Shown here piece after piece: positions 19,606-30,332 of a DNA stretch of 64,000 nt. Both the position numbers and the translations under genes were made by a program. The first letter of the stretch is position 1, and every line of letters starts with the position of its first letter. The notes beneath the pieces are model-generated. The model made no database searches, was not told the origin of the DNA, and was given only the letters and a program-made list of their open reading frames with translations. The stretch comes from CAVQRC01 sp963715045 (lineage in GTDB: Bacteria > Planctomycetota > Planctomycetia > Pirellulales > Lacipirellulaceae), in the NCBI GenBank assembly GCA_963715045.1, contig CAVQRC010000019.1, positions 112,796 through 176,795 of the forward strand, written 5' to 3'.

Positions 19606-19712
19606 GCTCGGCGGGGCTCGAGAGGCGCTCGGCGGGAGCTCGAGAGGCGCTCGGCGGGGCTCGAGAGGGGCTCGGCGGGAGCTCGAGAGGCGCTCGGCGG
19701 GGCCCGAGAGGG
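19606..19712. repeat. Tandem repeat, five GC-rich units of 21/22 bp
   Basis: Units start at 19606, 19627, 19649, 19670 and 19692 and follow the pattern GCTCGGCGGG(A)GCTCGAGAGG(C/G). Units 1, 3 and 5 are 21 bp, units 2 and 4 are 22 bp with an extra A, which creates GAGCTC. The strict alternation implies that a 43-bp double unit was duplicated. A degenerate further copy lies at 19863-19893. Noncoding. Confidence 0.85.
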
Positions 19713-19721
19713 GCGTGGAGA

Positions 19722-19819
19722 GATGAACGGCGTCTCAGTGTCTGTTTGCTATCCGCTGCCGCAGTGCGCCGACGACGTCGGCGGTTTTACATACGGTCGG
19801 AGGGGAGAGTCGGCTTGAG
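19722..19819 (+). repeat. 98-bp direct repeat with terminator-like hairpin, copy 1
   Basis: Nearly identical (about three substitutions) to 19897-19994, spaced exactly 175 bp. Contains the hairpin CGCCGAC-GAC-GTCGGCG at 19767-19783 followed by GTTTTAC, which has the form of a short intrinsic terminator, and ends GGGGAGAGTCGGCTTGAG. Confidence 0.85.
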
Positions 19820-19896
19820 ATCCGCAGGGGGGGGTGGACCGCGACGGTACCTTATTTCTGTTCGGGGCTCGGAGGGGCCCGATAGGGGCGGGGCGG

Positions 19897-19994
19897 GATG
19901 AGCGGCGTCTCAGTGTCTGATTGCTATCCGCCGCCGCAGTGCGCCGACGACGTCGGCGGTTTTACATACGGTCGGAGGGGAGAGTCGGCTTGAG
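19897..19994 (+). repeat. 98-bp direct repeat with terminator-like hairpin, copy 2
   Basis: Second copy of the preceding repeat, hairpin at 19942-19958. It ends 37 bases before the stop codon of the convergent-side symporter gene. With the inverted copy at 19433-19496 there are three relatives within 600 bp. Confidence 0.85.
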
Positions 19995-20031
19995 GCTTGT
20001 GGGACGGGTGCCATCAGGCTCCACATGGCCC

Positions 20032-21750
20032 CTACCCCACGATCCACAGGAAGCCGCCAATCAGCGCCGCGACGGCGATCCAGCCGGCAACGAAGCCCAC
20101 GATCGAGACCGTCGACGGCCAGGGGATTTCGAGTCCCAGGGCCGTGGTGATCATCGGCCGCGGCGGTGTGACCACGCCTTCAGGCAGCGTGCACGGTTGG
20201 CTGATTTGCTCGCCTTCGCTGACAGGAGTTCTCGTCAAAGCGTAAAACCGGTCCAGGCGTTCGGCGTCCACAGGCCGCGTTGCGAGACTTACGACTACAC
20301 CCGCTGTAAGTGCGCTGACCATGTAGAACAGGATCGTCCACGGCTCGTGAATCGCTGCCGGTTTGCCGCTTGGCTGGTAGATGAGTCCGTACGCGTCGGC
20401 GAAAGGCAGGTTGGCGACCCAGGCGATCACCGCCGGCTGGGTGGCCACCCACCATGCAATGAATCCGGAGATCGTTGCCGCCCAGGCACCGCGGGCGGTG
20501 GCCCTCCGCCACACCAGTCCGAGCCAGAACGTGATTCCCATCATGGGCGCGATCTTGAACCAGATCTTGAGCGCTTCGACAACGTTCGGGATGCGGTAGG
20601 CGAACCAGATCCCGCCTCCGACCACCAGCAGTGACGCCAGTCGGCCGACCGTAATGTAATGTCCTTCCGAGCGGGACTGCACCAGCGGCTTGTAGATGTT
20701 CTCGGTGAACAGACCCGACGAAGAGATCATGAACGCGTCACAGGAACTCATCACCGAGGCCAGCAGCGCCGCCAGAAAGACACCCAGCAGTCCCGGTGCG
20801 ATGGCAGGCAGGAACGCGCGGGCCACATCGCCGTAGACATGGTCGGGTTTGACGGTGTCGAGGTCGATGCCCCGCTGGATGTACCATGCCACGGCCGCCA
20901 GCGCGGTCAGGCACCAGGCCATCGTGCACAGCCGCTTGACGATATTGCCGACCATGAATCCCACGCGGCCGTCCATCTCGGTCCGCCCCGACGCGCACAC
21001 GCCCATGATAAAGGGCTGTGCCACGATCCCCATCAGTCCCTGAATCGCGTACATCACGATGAAAAACTTCGTGATCTGTTCCGGACCGACGAGTGACAAC
21101 ATCTTCGGATCAGCGATCGTGGTGCGGACGCCCTCCAGGCCGCCCACTGCGTTGAGCACGAAGGGCAACAGCATCACGGAAAAGATGATCGTGAGAATTC
21201 CTTGAAAGAAGTCGGTGACGATCGCCGCCGACAGTCCGCCCGCGGTGCCGTACAGCACGAACATCACCGTAATCGCGGCCATCGCCCACGCGGCGGGGAT
21301 CTGACCGGCCGTGCTCGACTCGATCAACGCCCCGGCGCCGATCAACATCAGGCCGATCTTCACGCTCAGCCCGACGATTCCGACCACCGCGAACAGCACG
21401 GCCACACTCCGGTCGTAGCGGAGTGTGTACACGTCGGCCGTGGTGACCGCCCGTAATCGCCGCATGATCGGAGCGATGATCCAGTAGAACGGAGTCGCCG
21501 GCAGCCAGATCCATTGCCACCAGATCCCGCTGAGACCAAACCGAAACGTTCCCGATGCCACCGTGACGGCCTGATCCGACGCAGTTCCCGTACCGAACGC
21601 GTTGGTGATCATCATTGCCTTGCCGAATCGCCGCGGCATGAAAAAGTCGCTCACGGTCTTCACCCGCCGCGCCATCCAGACCCCCAAGGCGGTGATCCCG
21701 ATCAGGTATACGATGATCACGACGACGTCGGCGGTTTGCAGTCCGGGCAT
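20032..21750 (-). CDS. Sodium/solute symporter (SSS family)
   Basis: 572 residues with about 13 hydrophobic membrane segments. It starts LQTADVVVIIVYLIGITALG, followed by the family signature region RVKTVSDFFMPRRFGKAMM and FGTGTASDQAVTVASGTFRFG; mid-protein LLASVMSSCDAFMISSSGLFTENIYKP is the typical TM8-loop region of SSS transporters. Expected to import a sugar, organic acid or similar solute with Na+. Same strand as, and upstream of, the Gfo/Idh/MocA oxidoreductase, suggesting a linked uptake and oxidation function although 620 bp of repeats separate them. Frame intact. Confidence 0.88.
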   Translation of the reverse strand: MPGLQTADVVVIIVYLIGITALGVWMARRVKTVSDFFMPRRFGKAMMITNAFGTGTASDQAVTVASGTFRFGLSGIWWQWIWLPATPFYWIIAPIMRRLRAVTTADVYTLRYDRSVAVLFAVVGIVGLSVKIGLMLIGAGALIESSTAGQIPAAWAMAAITVMFVLYGTAGGLSAAIVTDFFQGILTIIFSVMLLPFVLNAVGGLEGVRTTIADPKMLSLVGPEQITKFFIVMYAIQGLMGIVAQPFIMGVCASGRTEMDGRVGFMVGNIVKRLCTMAWCLTALAAVAWYIQRGIDLDTVKPDHVYGDVARAFLPAIAPGLLGVFLAALLASVMSSCDAFMISSSGLFTENIYKPLVQSRSEGHYITVGRLASLLVVGGGIWFAYRIPNVVEALKIWFKIAPMMGITFWLGLVWRRATARGAWAATISGFIAWWVATQPAVIAWVANLPFADAYGLIYQPSGKPAAIHEPWTILFYMVSALTAGVVVSLATRPVDAERLDRFYALTRTPVSEGEQISQPCTLPEGVVTPPRPMITTALGLEIPWPSTVSIVGFVAGWIAVAALIGGFLWIVG

Positions 21751-21755
21751 GGGCA

Positions 21756-21815
21756 GATGGGCGAATAGGCGGGTTGGCGAATGGGTGAATGGGTGAATGG
21801 GCAGACGGGTGAAGG
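21756..21815. repeat. Degenerate G-rich short tandem repeat
   Basis: A run of imperfect 7-9 base units such as GGGCGAATA, GGCGAATGG, GTGAATGGGTGAATGGG and GGGTGAAGG directly upstream of the symporter start. Purine-rich on the plus strand. It probably expanded by slippage; any effect on expression is unknown. Confidence 0.5.
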
Positions 21816-21883
21816 CGTGCGTGGCGACTCGGGTTGACCATCATGATCGACCGACCCGATGTCCCGCAACAGGAGCCCGCTCA

Positions 21884-21909
21884 GTGGGTCACTCTCGCCG
21901 AGAGTGACC
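21884..21909 (+). repeat. Single REP-type hairpin with GTGG head
   Basis: GTGG is followed by GGTCACTCTC-GCC-GAGAGTGACC, a perfect stem overlapping the head. It equals the reverse complement of the right end of the REPIN-like elements at 57992-58558 and 62906-63067. Here it is solitary, between the symporter and the kinase gene. Confidence 0.75.
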
Positions 21910-22036
21910 GTACCTCGTGACTGCCTCCGCCTCGCCATTTGCGTCATCAAACCACGTGATCGCTGTGTTGATGGACCTCCGGGACTGGTCCGGTGGTCGC
22001 TCTGGCAACTCATGAGCCACGTACGTCTCCACCAGT

Positions 22037-25000
22037 TTATCGATCGGGGCTGGGATCCGCTTGGCGATCCTCCTCTTCGGAGAGCATGCCGCGAAAGCGA
22101 TCCAGCTCGGCGTTCGAATCCGCTTCCGGGTGTGCTTCGTAAAGGGTGATCATTCTGGACAACGCCAGGCGAAAGAATCGCGCGTCGCGAGGCGACAGCG
22201 ACTCACGTGCGGAATGCAATTCCACGATGCTCGTCGCGAGGAGCGACTTCGCGCGGTCGATGTCTCCGTGGTCCAACAGGATCATTGCCCGTACCGAGCG
22301 GAACGCTGCTGTAACCGCGCGGTCCGAGCTGTCATCGTCACCGCCGGTGAAAAGTGGCTGCAAAATCCTCTCGGCCTGCGCCGTTTCCCCCAGCTCGAAC
22401 AAGCACGTCCCATACGCTTCGATGGCCCGGGTGACATCGTCTGGCGGTGGCGAATGTTTCCGCAGGTTGTGCAGACCGTGTTCAAACAGCCGCCTGGCAT
22501 CCTCCAGGTCACCCGCTTGACAGGCCTCATCGGCGGCAGCGAGTTGGAGTTGGCCGAGCACGGATTCCGCCGCAATCGTAGCCGCGTGCCGTACGCCAAG
22601 GGCACCGCGAAGCAGATCGAGGGCCTGTTCCTGCAAACGAGCGGCAAGCCTTGGATGGTCGAGTTTGCGCTCCACGCTCGCCTGGCTCGTAAGCAACGGA
22701 GCGAGCTGCTCCGCCCGTCCCTTGTCGCTGGTAACTGCGGCGATGGCGGCTCCCAGCAATTCCGACGCCTCCTGCAGAGCGGGTTGCGTATTCTTCGCTT
22801 CCAGGGCAATCGCCAGGTTTCTCGTCAGCGTGAGCGTGCGCACATGATTCGTACCCAATCGCTTGGCCATCAGTGGCAGCGATTGCCGATACAGGCTGAC
22901 CGCTTCGTCGACGAGGCCCGCGTTTCGATAACCGCGGGCCAGGTTGCCCGCGGCGATCAAGGTGCTGGTGTGGTCGGACCCCAATACCTGCTCGCGAACG
23001 CGATAGACTTCTTCGAACATCGCGATCGCTTGATCGGTATCGGACGCAGCTTCCAGGAGGTGCGCCAAGAGATTCATCGTGCTGACGGTGCGGGGGTCGG
23101 TATTCCCTAGCACGCGTCGCATCGCCGTCAGTGCCTGCCGCTGGAGTTCGATCGCCCGGACGGTCTGGCCACATTGGTGGTGGGCGTAGGCAAAGCTGCT
23201 GAGCGTCACCAGTGTTTCCGGATGATCCTCCGGCAGGGTCTGCTGCATGCCGTCCAGGGCCGCTTCGTAAGCGGCAAACGCATCCTCGGATCGACCCGCC
23301 GATTGATAGGCATCACCAAGTTCGCGGAGCGTTACCAGCGTCAGGAGTTCTCGTTCGCCGACGTCACGCTTCAACGATTCGACCGTCCGCTCGAGCAGCG
23401 TGATGGCCCGTTCCAATTGGCCACTGTCGTGATAGGCCCGGCCTAAGTCGCCACTCACCATCAGCGTCGTGACCTGATCCACGTCATGATGGGCCGCCAA
23501 CTGATCTCGCGTCGCTTCAAGAATCGTCGCCGCTTCACGGGGCAGCCCCAGATTGCGGTAGGTCGTCGCAATCGTTCGGGAAAGCTCCCCAGCGGTGGCG
23601 GGATCGTTGGCGAACGCGTCGGAGATGGTGGCGGCGGCCCGCGCGAGAAGGTCGACCACCTTGACCTGCCGCCCATCCTGTTCGGGATCGGGACTGGCGA
23701 ATGCTTCGACCAGAAACTGCTTGACGATCTCGGCTTGCCGTTGGGCACGCAGGGCCTCGTCGCGGGCCTGGACTGCGGACCGGCGGGCTTTCCGCTGCTC
23801 GTCGAGCGCCGCGGTCGCCTGCTGTTCGGCTGCCCGGGCACGATCCCGCTCCTGCTCGATCACGACCAGCCGGCTGCCAGCGAGCCGCGACGCCCGGGTC
23901 GCGCGGATGGCCTGCCATCCGCTGACCATCGTGGCTGCGACCAGCACCAGCAGGACTATTGCCGCCGTTGTCAGCGCTGCCTTGTTTCGACTGCAAAACT
24001 TCCTCAACCGATAGGTTCGGCTAGGGGGCCGTGCGGTGACCATCTCATTGCGGAGAAAACGCTGTACGTCTTCCGACAGGCTGCTCGCGGTCTGGTACCG
24101 CCGCGTCCGGTCTTTCTCCAGCGTCCGCATGACAATCCAGTCAAGCTCACCGCGGACAAAAGCGCCTAACGCGGCCGGCTCGGTACGACGATGGGCCGCG
24201 ATTTCCCCGACGCCGTCGCCCATCGTGCTCAGCCGTGTACTGGGCTTGGGTGGGTCTTCTTCACGGACGATCCGCTGGAATTCCCGCAGCGCGATTCGTT
24301 GCAGACGATGCGCATCAAACGGGGTCGTGCCGGTCAACAGTTCATACAGCAGAACCCCCAGCGAATAGATGTCGCTTCGCGTATCGACATCCATACCGCT
24401 CATTTCGGCTTGTTCGGGGCTCATGTACGCCGGCGTGCCGACCGGCTGCGCAAGCGCCGTGAACAGCGTCTTGTCGGTAAGCTTCTGGTTGATCGCTTTG
24501 GCCACACCGAAATCAATGACTTTCGGAGCGGCCACGCCATCGTGCATGGTGACCAGAATGTTCGACGGCTTGAGGTCGCGATGGATGATGCCCTTCTGAT
24601 GGGCATGCTGCACTGCCTGGCAGACCGAGACAAACAACTTCAGCCGCTCTCGAGTCGGCAGCTTTTCCTGGTCGCAGTAGCGGGTGATGGGAAGGCCCTT
24701 GACCAGTTCCATCACGAAGTACGGTCGCCCCTCGGCGGTCGTGCCGGCATCCAGAACGTGGGCAATGTGAGGATGGTCCATCATCGCCAGGGCCTGCCGC
24801 TCGGCTTCAAAGCGGGCCATCACCTGCCGCGAGTCCATTCCCGGTCTGATCAGTTTGAGGGCGACGATTCGTCGGATGGGTTGCAGCTGCTCGGCCATGT
24901 AGACGACCCCCATGCCCTCCTTCGCCGATCTCCTGCAGCAACTTGTAGGGACCGATCTGGTGAGCGGCACTGGGATCCGAAACCGCGTCGTTCAACGGCT

Positions 25001-25212
25001 GTGTATGGGCGAGAAACCGCGTCGCGTCTGCCGCTTCGTTGGCGGCCAGCAGGTCCAGGACCTCCGCCGCGTACTTCTGGGCTTGGGCATTGAGCGTCGA
25101 GAAATGCGTCGCGCTGTTCGGGGGCCAGCCGCTCCGCCGCGGCAAACAGCTCGGTTACCCGATCCGGCTTATCGGATGGATCTTGCCGACTCTCAGCATC
25201 ACGTGGCGACAT
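22037..25212 (-). CDS. Transmembrane Ser/Thr protein kinase with C-terminal TPRs, two frame changes
   Basis: About 1057 residues. The start at 25212 (MSPRDAESRQDPSDK) gives a short N-terminal helical region DRVTELFAAAERLAPEQR; the frame changes near 25085 and again near 24920, within the glycine loop (LLQEIGEGG then MGVVYMAEQL). The rest is intact: VALKLIRPGM (ATP-binding Lys), IIHRDLKPSNILVT, VIDFGVAKA, GTPAYMSPEQAE, DIYSLGVLLYELLTG. One TM segment at AALTTAAIVLLVLVAATMV, a coiled coil, and then roughly 500 residues of TPR repeats (LGRAYHDSGQLERAITLLER; LGDAYQSAGRSEDAFAAYEA). Classic planctomycete Pkn-TPR kinase paired with the ECF sigma factor transcribed just before it. Confidence 0.9.
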
Positions 25213-25279
25213 CGTGAGTAGCTCCGATGTGAGCGAATTTCAGCTGCCGATTCAGGAAACGGTTCGATCGCCAGAGATG

Positions 25280-25900
25280 TCAGTCGGATTCGTCTGCCAG
25301 GCCGCGCTGCAATTCACGGTAGAGCTGAGCGCGGGCCAGCTTCCATTCGCTCTCGATCAAGGACTTGGAAACTTGGAGGGCTTCGGCGATTTGCGCATGA
25401 GTGAGGCCCAGATAAATCCGCATCCGCACGATATCGTACCGGCGGCGGTTGTTGCGGCGGAGTCGCCTCAGCGCCAGTTGCAATGCGTGCAAACTGCACC
25501 CGTTTTGCCGCTCGAACTCATCCACACGCTGATCGACCCACTGGGCCAGGGAAGAATCGACTTCGATCTGGCGAAGGCGATCGACTCGGTCACGCCGTGA
25601 CTTCGCCCGCCGGTAGTGGTCGAGCATCAACCATTGCATCTTCCGAGCGGCCCGCAGGTAGAAGTGTTGTCGATGGGTCACCTTGCACAACGCTCCTGAC
25701 CGTTTGGCCCAATCGAAGAAATCGTGTACCAGGTCGACCGTCTGCAGCGATCCATGGGGATTCCTGGCCACGATCCGGTGAGCCATGCCGGTCAATTCTT
25801 CATAGGCGAGTGCCCAGAACTCTCGTTCCGCAGCAGAGTCGCCGTCGACCGCACGTTCCAGAAGCTGCGTCAGCGGCTCGCCATGATCTTGCTCGGGCAC
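25280..25900 (-). CDS. ECF-type RNA polymerase sigma factor
   Basis: 206 residues from GTG 25900, which has AAGAGG eight bases upstream; the frame is open further upstream but that sequence looks noncoding. Region 2: FWALAYEELTGMAHRIVAR, LVHDFFDWAKRSG and YLRAARKMQWLMLDHYRRAKSRR. Region 4: RRYDIVRMRIYLGLTHAQIA with a helix-turn-helix ALQVSKSLIESEWKLARAQL. This is the short sigma type that in planctomycetes is regularly coupled to Pkn-TPR kinases; the kinase start is 67 bases downstream. The kinase probably modulates the sigma factor. Confidence 0.88.
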   Translation of the reverse strand: MPEQDHGEPLTQLLERAVDGDSAAEREFWALAYEELTGMAHRIVARNPHGSLQTVDLVHDFFDWAKRSGALCKVTHRQHFYLRAARKMQWLMLDHYRRAKSRRDRVDRLRQIEVDSSLAQWVDQRVDEFERQNGCSLHALQLALRRLRRNNRRRYDIVRMRIYLGLTHAQIAEALQVSKSLIESEWKLARAQLYRELQRGLADESD

Positions 25901-26292
25901 CGCGTCGCCTCTTGGTCGATCTCGGGGGCATGGATCCAGCGAGGAGAGGTTCGTCCTGAAACCACCACCAGAAAAAATCCCGCGTCGCAACTCGTTGAAT
26001 GGAAAAGGTTTGCATGATGCGAGCACCCACGCGCGGTGCGGTTTGTGGCCGTCGGCTGCGTTGGATGGGTGGCAACCCAAGTCGCGTGGCCAGCACGCTC
26101 GAAGATGCCCGATGGCCCTGAAGTCTACCGCCCATCCAGGGGAGTGAAAACAGGTGGCGGGGCGTCGCCTCGGCAAGCTGGTCCCGACCGCGGTTGCAAC
26201 GCGACAAGTCTCGGCCGATTCCCCCAGGCAGTGGGCCTGGGGCGGCCAGCCAGTCGCTCGAGAAATTCCAAGTCTATCCCGGAGGATTCAAC

Positions 26293-29200
26293 ATGGGTCG
26301 GATGCGATTCCCCTCGTTGTGGCCGATCAACCCGCAACCATCAAACCGGTGCCAGGAAACCGGGCCGTCTGTTCACCCCCCACGCAGGCGATTCCGACCG
26401 AAGTCACCTCGATACTTCGAACGCACCTGGCAGGAAGTCCTGTGCATTGTCGTCCTGGGTGGCTCGATCTGGCTGGCACCCACGCTGGCCGCAGCCGTCA
26501 CGCTCAATCTCAACTTCGACGACAGTGTCCGATATTTGGATCCCCTCGGCATCGATCGCACCGACGATCTGGTTCCGATCATGCGCGAGGCGGCCCGCCA
26601 GTGGACGGATGCCGTGGAAGACGATTACGCGTTCAATATCACGTACAAGTGGGGGGATCTGGGCGGTAATCTGCTCGGCTTGGACTCTTGGTCATTCTCA
26701 GGCAATCGCACGACGAACGCGACCATCACGTTCGACATCAAGGCCGCCAACGGCGTCCGCCGCAATTGGTTTTTTGATCAAGCCCCCTTTGACAACAGTG
26801 AGTTCAACATGCAGCAGACACTCTTCCGGGATCTGGGGCCCGCAGAGACCGGGATGTTCACAGGAAACGTCCCCGCCGAGTTCGAGGCCGGGTTCACCGG
26901 GTCGTTGAATATTCCCGGAACCAGCACCTTCGATCTGTTGAGTGTCGCCCTCCACGAGATCGGCCATGCCATGGGGGTGCCGGGATCCAGCAGCGGCCTC
27001 GCCGACGGAGATTACGATGTGAATCCTGCGCTCGTCCGGAACCGATCGATGGCGATTCGAACCGATGGCGGCAGTCATTTGCCGATGAGCGAAGCGAGCA
27101 TGTTCGCCTCGTTCGGACCGGGCGAGCGGAGATTGCTTTCTGCGACCGATGTACTGGCCGCCGCCGCGGTCTCGAACTGGACACGGATCGACCTCCCCCG
27201 TCAGGATTTCATCGCCGCCGGAGGCACGTCAAACGACTGGGTCGCGGCCAACTGGATCGGCGGTCAGACGCCCGGAGCCGCAGACGATGCATTCATCCGT
27301 TCGCGAGACTTCAATCCCACGGTGCGGCTCGTCGCTCCGGCATTCGCGAAGAACCTGTTCGTCGGCATGGGTGACAACCTCGTAACCAATGCTCACAAAT
27401 TGGACATCGGCGATACGGTGACGCTCGACGGAGCGTTGACGGACGTGTTCGTGAATACGGGCGGCGAACTCGAGGCTCGGCAGATCATCGTGCAGAATGA
27501 CGCGGCACTAATCGCGGACGGTGGACTGGTCGACACGAAGACCCTTAACATCCGTGACGGCGGACTGTTGCTCGGCAATGGCGGTACGGTGGCCATTGGC
27601 GAACGCCTGGTCAATGACGGTGCGATTCACGCGACGGGGGGCATGCTCACGATCGGCGGTCTCGGCACGCATTGGGACCTTGATGGAACGAGCAACCGCG
27701 GCGTGTTGTCGGCAGCGTCGGGCGATCTGCTGTTGCAGATGCTTTCCCCGTTGGCCGATGACTTCAATGGCACGATCACGGTCGGCCGGGGGAACTGGTT
27801 TGCCAGCGCTCAGCCGTTCCGCATCGGGACATCTGGCCTGGTGCAACTCAATGGTGGAACCACGCTCGCCGATCGAGCCCATCTGAATGTCGACATGACG
27901 CTCGCCGGCACGACCGCAGAGGTCCATGCCAGCGGGAGGTCCTCCGTGCATGCACCGTTCGAGCTGGCGTCCGGAAGAATCCGTGTCAGTGACGACGCCG
28001 ACCTCGAATTCGCCGGGTCGGCTGCCATCTCTGGTGGCAACGTGCTCGTGGGTTCGGGCGGCAAATTACGTTTCGAGGGCGAAACCGAACTCAGCGGCAG
28101 TGGCATTTCGACGGCTGCCGCCGGCCGTGTCGAGCTGAATGGCCAGACCAGCTATGGCGGGGGGACGATCACAGCCAGCGGACGCGTGGATCAGAACGGG
28201 AATGCCACCGTCCACGCTCCGACGATCATCAACTCATCCGGCATCTGGGATCTCGATGGCAGCGACGGCGACACGGTGTGGCAGGTCAATGACGACCTCA
28301 CCCTGAACGTCGATCGAATCGAAACCGGTTCCAGCGAACCACGCTTCAATGGCACGCTGAGAGTCGATGGCACTTCAACCGTGCTGACGATGAATACTTC
28401 CACACCCTGGACGTTGGATGGTGCGACTCAGGCTCTCTGGCGGCGGCAAGCTCGCCAGTTCGACACGGCTGAACGCCACCGGGGCGGTCAGCGTACCTTC
28501 GGGCATTGGCAAAATCGATGCCCCCATCGCCCTCAAATCGGACGCGAGTATCAACGTCGCGCAGGGGAACACTCTGCAGCTCAACGGAACCACCTCTTAC
28601 GAAGGCGGAGCCTATGGCGGTGGCGGCACCATCAAGCAGAACGGTAACGCCGATGTTCGCGAGAACACCGTCCATTGGCACCAATGCGAGGCGTCAACTA
28701 CGGCAATGGCACTGCCTTGCACCAATGGCTCGAAGTCTTTGACTGGGATGGCGCCGGCGGTGCGGTTACCAATATCGCCGCAGGCAAAGCGCTGGTCATC
28801 AATGCAGAACGGATCGACTTAGGTGACGCGACGACGGATGGTTTCGACGGGACGGTCAACATCAATGGTGGCCAGCTCGTGGTCAACACCGGGCCGCGGA
28901 TCGTTGTGCCCACGGCTCCAGGAATTCCGCAAGGATTCACCCCCGTCGTGGTTCCCACGCCCTGGCGGCTTGACGGCACGATGAACCTCAGCGAGTCGGC
29001 TGGAAACGCGGCGGTTGTCGCAACCCACTACGGCGCACCGCTGGAAGTACACGGCAATCTGCACGCGAACTCCGGGAATGCGGTCCTCAGTCTGCCCGTG
29101 CTGCTCAAGGAAGGGACGGTGCACGTTGCCGGCGGAGCCACGCTGCAGTCGCCCCTGGCTGTTGAAGGAGGGCTGGTGGACGTCGATGCCGGCGGAATGT

Positions 29201-30235
29201 TCCGGATTTCGAATCGCAGTACCTTCGGCCCCGGTACCCGGATGCAAATCGACGGCGAAATGGAGCTGAATGCGGACACCACGTTTCGAGGTGGAATCTA
29301 CGCCGGGACCGGGAGACTCAGTCAACGCGATGACGCGCTGTTCGAGAATTCGACGGCGCTCTACGTTCCGGCCTCGTTCGCTGCCGGCAGCACGAACATG
29401 ATTGCCACCGCCCGGCAGCTTTCGATCGGCGGGGGCGGCAGCGTCGCCGCGGGGGCTCTGTTCAACGGTGGCGGTACCGTGCGGAACCTGGCCTCTTCAT
29501 CGCTGCGGTTGGACGATCACGCGATCGTCGACGTGCCCTTCTTCAATGACGGCCGGCTGGTACTGGGCGATTCGACGACCGGCGCGTCGCTCGCCTCGGC
29601 ACGAGTCAAGAACTACGACCAATCCGCGAGCGGCTTTTTGGCGATCGAAATCGGCGCCGGCCAGGCCGACTTTCTTGACGTGGCTGAAACGGCCAGCCTG
29701 GACGGCACGCTCGAGGTTTCGGTGGCCAGTAGTTTTCAACCTCCGATGGATGCGACGACCTACGCGTTTGAGATCCTGCATGCCGCTGGTGGTGTCATGG
29801 GGACCTTCGTCGATCACGTCTTCCCAGCGTTGGCCGGTTACGATTGGGACGTCGACTACACGGACACCTCCGTATGGCTCAACGTTTCCTGGGACCATCT
29901 ACCGGCCGATTTCAACCGCGACGGCCTGGTCAACGGCGAAGATTTCCTCGCCTGGCAGACCTATTTCCCCACCTTGGACGGGTCGGCCACACCCTCGATG
30001 GGGGACGCCAACGGCGACGGCAACGTCGACGGCGGAGATTTCCTCGTCTGGCAGAGTCTGCAAGGATCGTCCGGTTACGGAGGCGGGCGCGTTGTCGGCC
30101 GCCGTACCCGAGCCGGGGACCTGGGTTCTGCTGATGGCCGCCGTGAACGTTTGCCTCGCCGCCCGACGGCGGGTTGGGTCGGGTGCGACGGTCGCAAATC
30201 ATTGCCGTTCCAGAAACCAGGCGGGCTGGCGGTAG
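26293..30235 (+). CDS. Giant secreted matrixin-like metalloprotease with dockerin and PEP-CTERM tail, three frame changes
   Basis: Start at ATG 26293, seven bases after GGAGG. A long N-region with signal segment VLCIVVLGGSIWLAPTLAA precedes a matrixin-like domain with LHEIGHAMGVPG (H221, E222, H225). From about residue 300 to 1180 runs a beta-rich repeat region of the autotransporter/PEP type (LNIRDGGLLLGNGG; RVELNGQTSYGGGTITASG). Then a dockerin-like pair ADFNRDGLVNGEDFLAWQTY and DANGDGNVDGGDFLVWQS, and a sorting tail VPEPGTWVLLMAAVNVCLAA followed by RRR. Frames change near 28430, 28670 and 30085. Predicted extracellular, anchored through an exosortase/PEP pathway. The position of the third zinc ligand is Gly rather than His/Asp. 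Confidence 0.85.
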
Positions 30236-30332
30236 GCTCCGGGTACTCGCAATTATGCAAATGTGCTGGAACCCGCTGCGGAAGTCCGCCAGAATCCAGG
30301 ATCCGGTGGGCTTAGCTCCAAGAGATACGACA

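Noticed and set aside
19921..20634. A 237-codon plus-strand frame
   Set aside because: It starts inside the 98-bp repeat and runs antisense through the symporter gene; no domain.
21716..21744. A fourth copy of the GACGACGTCGGCGGTTT hairpin element near the symporter start
   Set aside because: The match is short and lies inside the coding sequence for LQTADVVV; no hairpin or flanking similarity, so coincidence.
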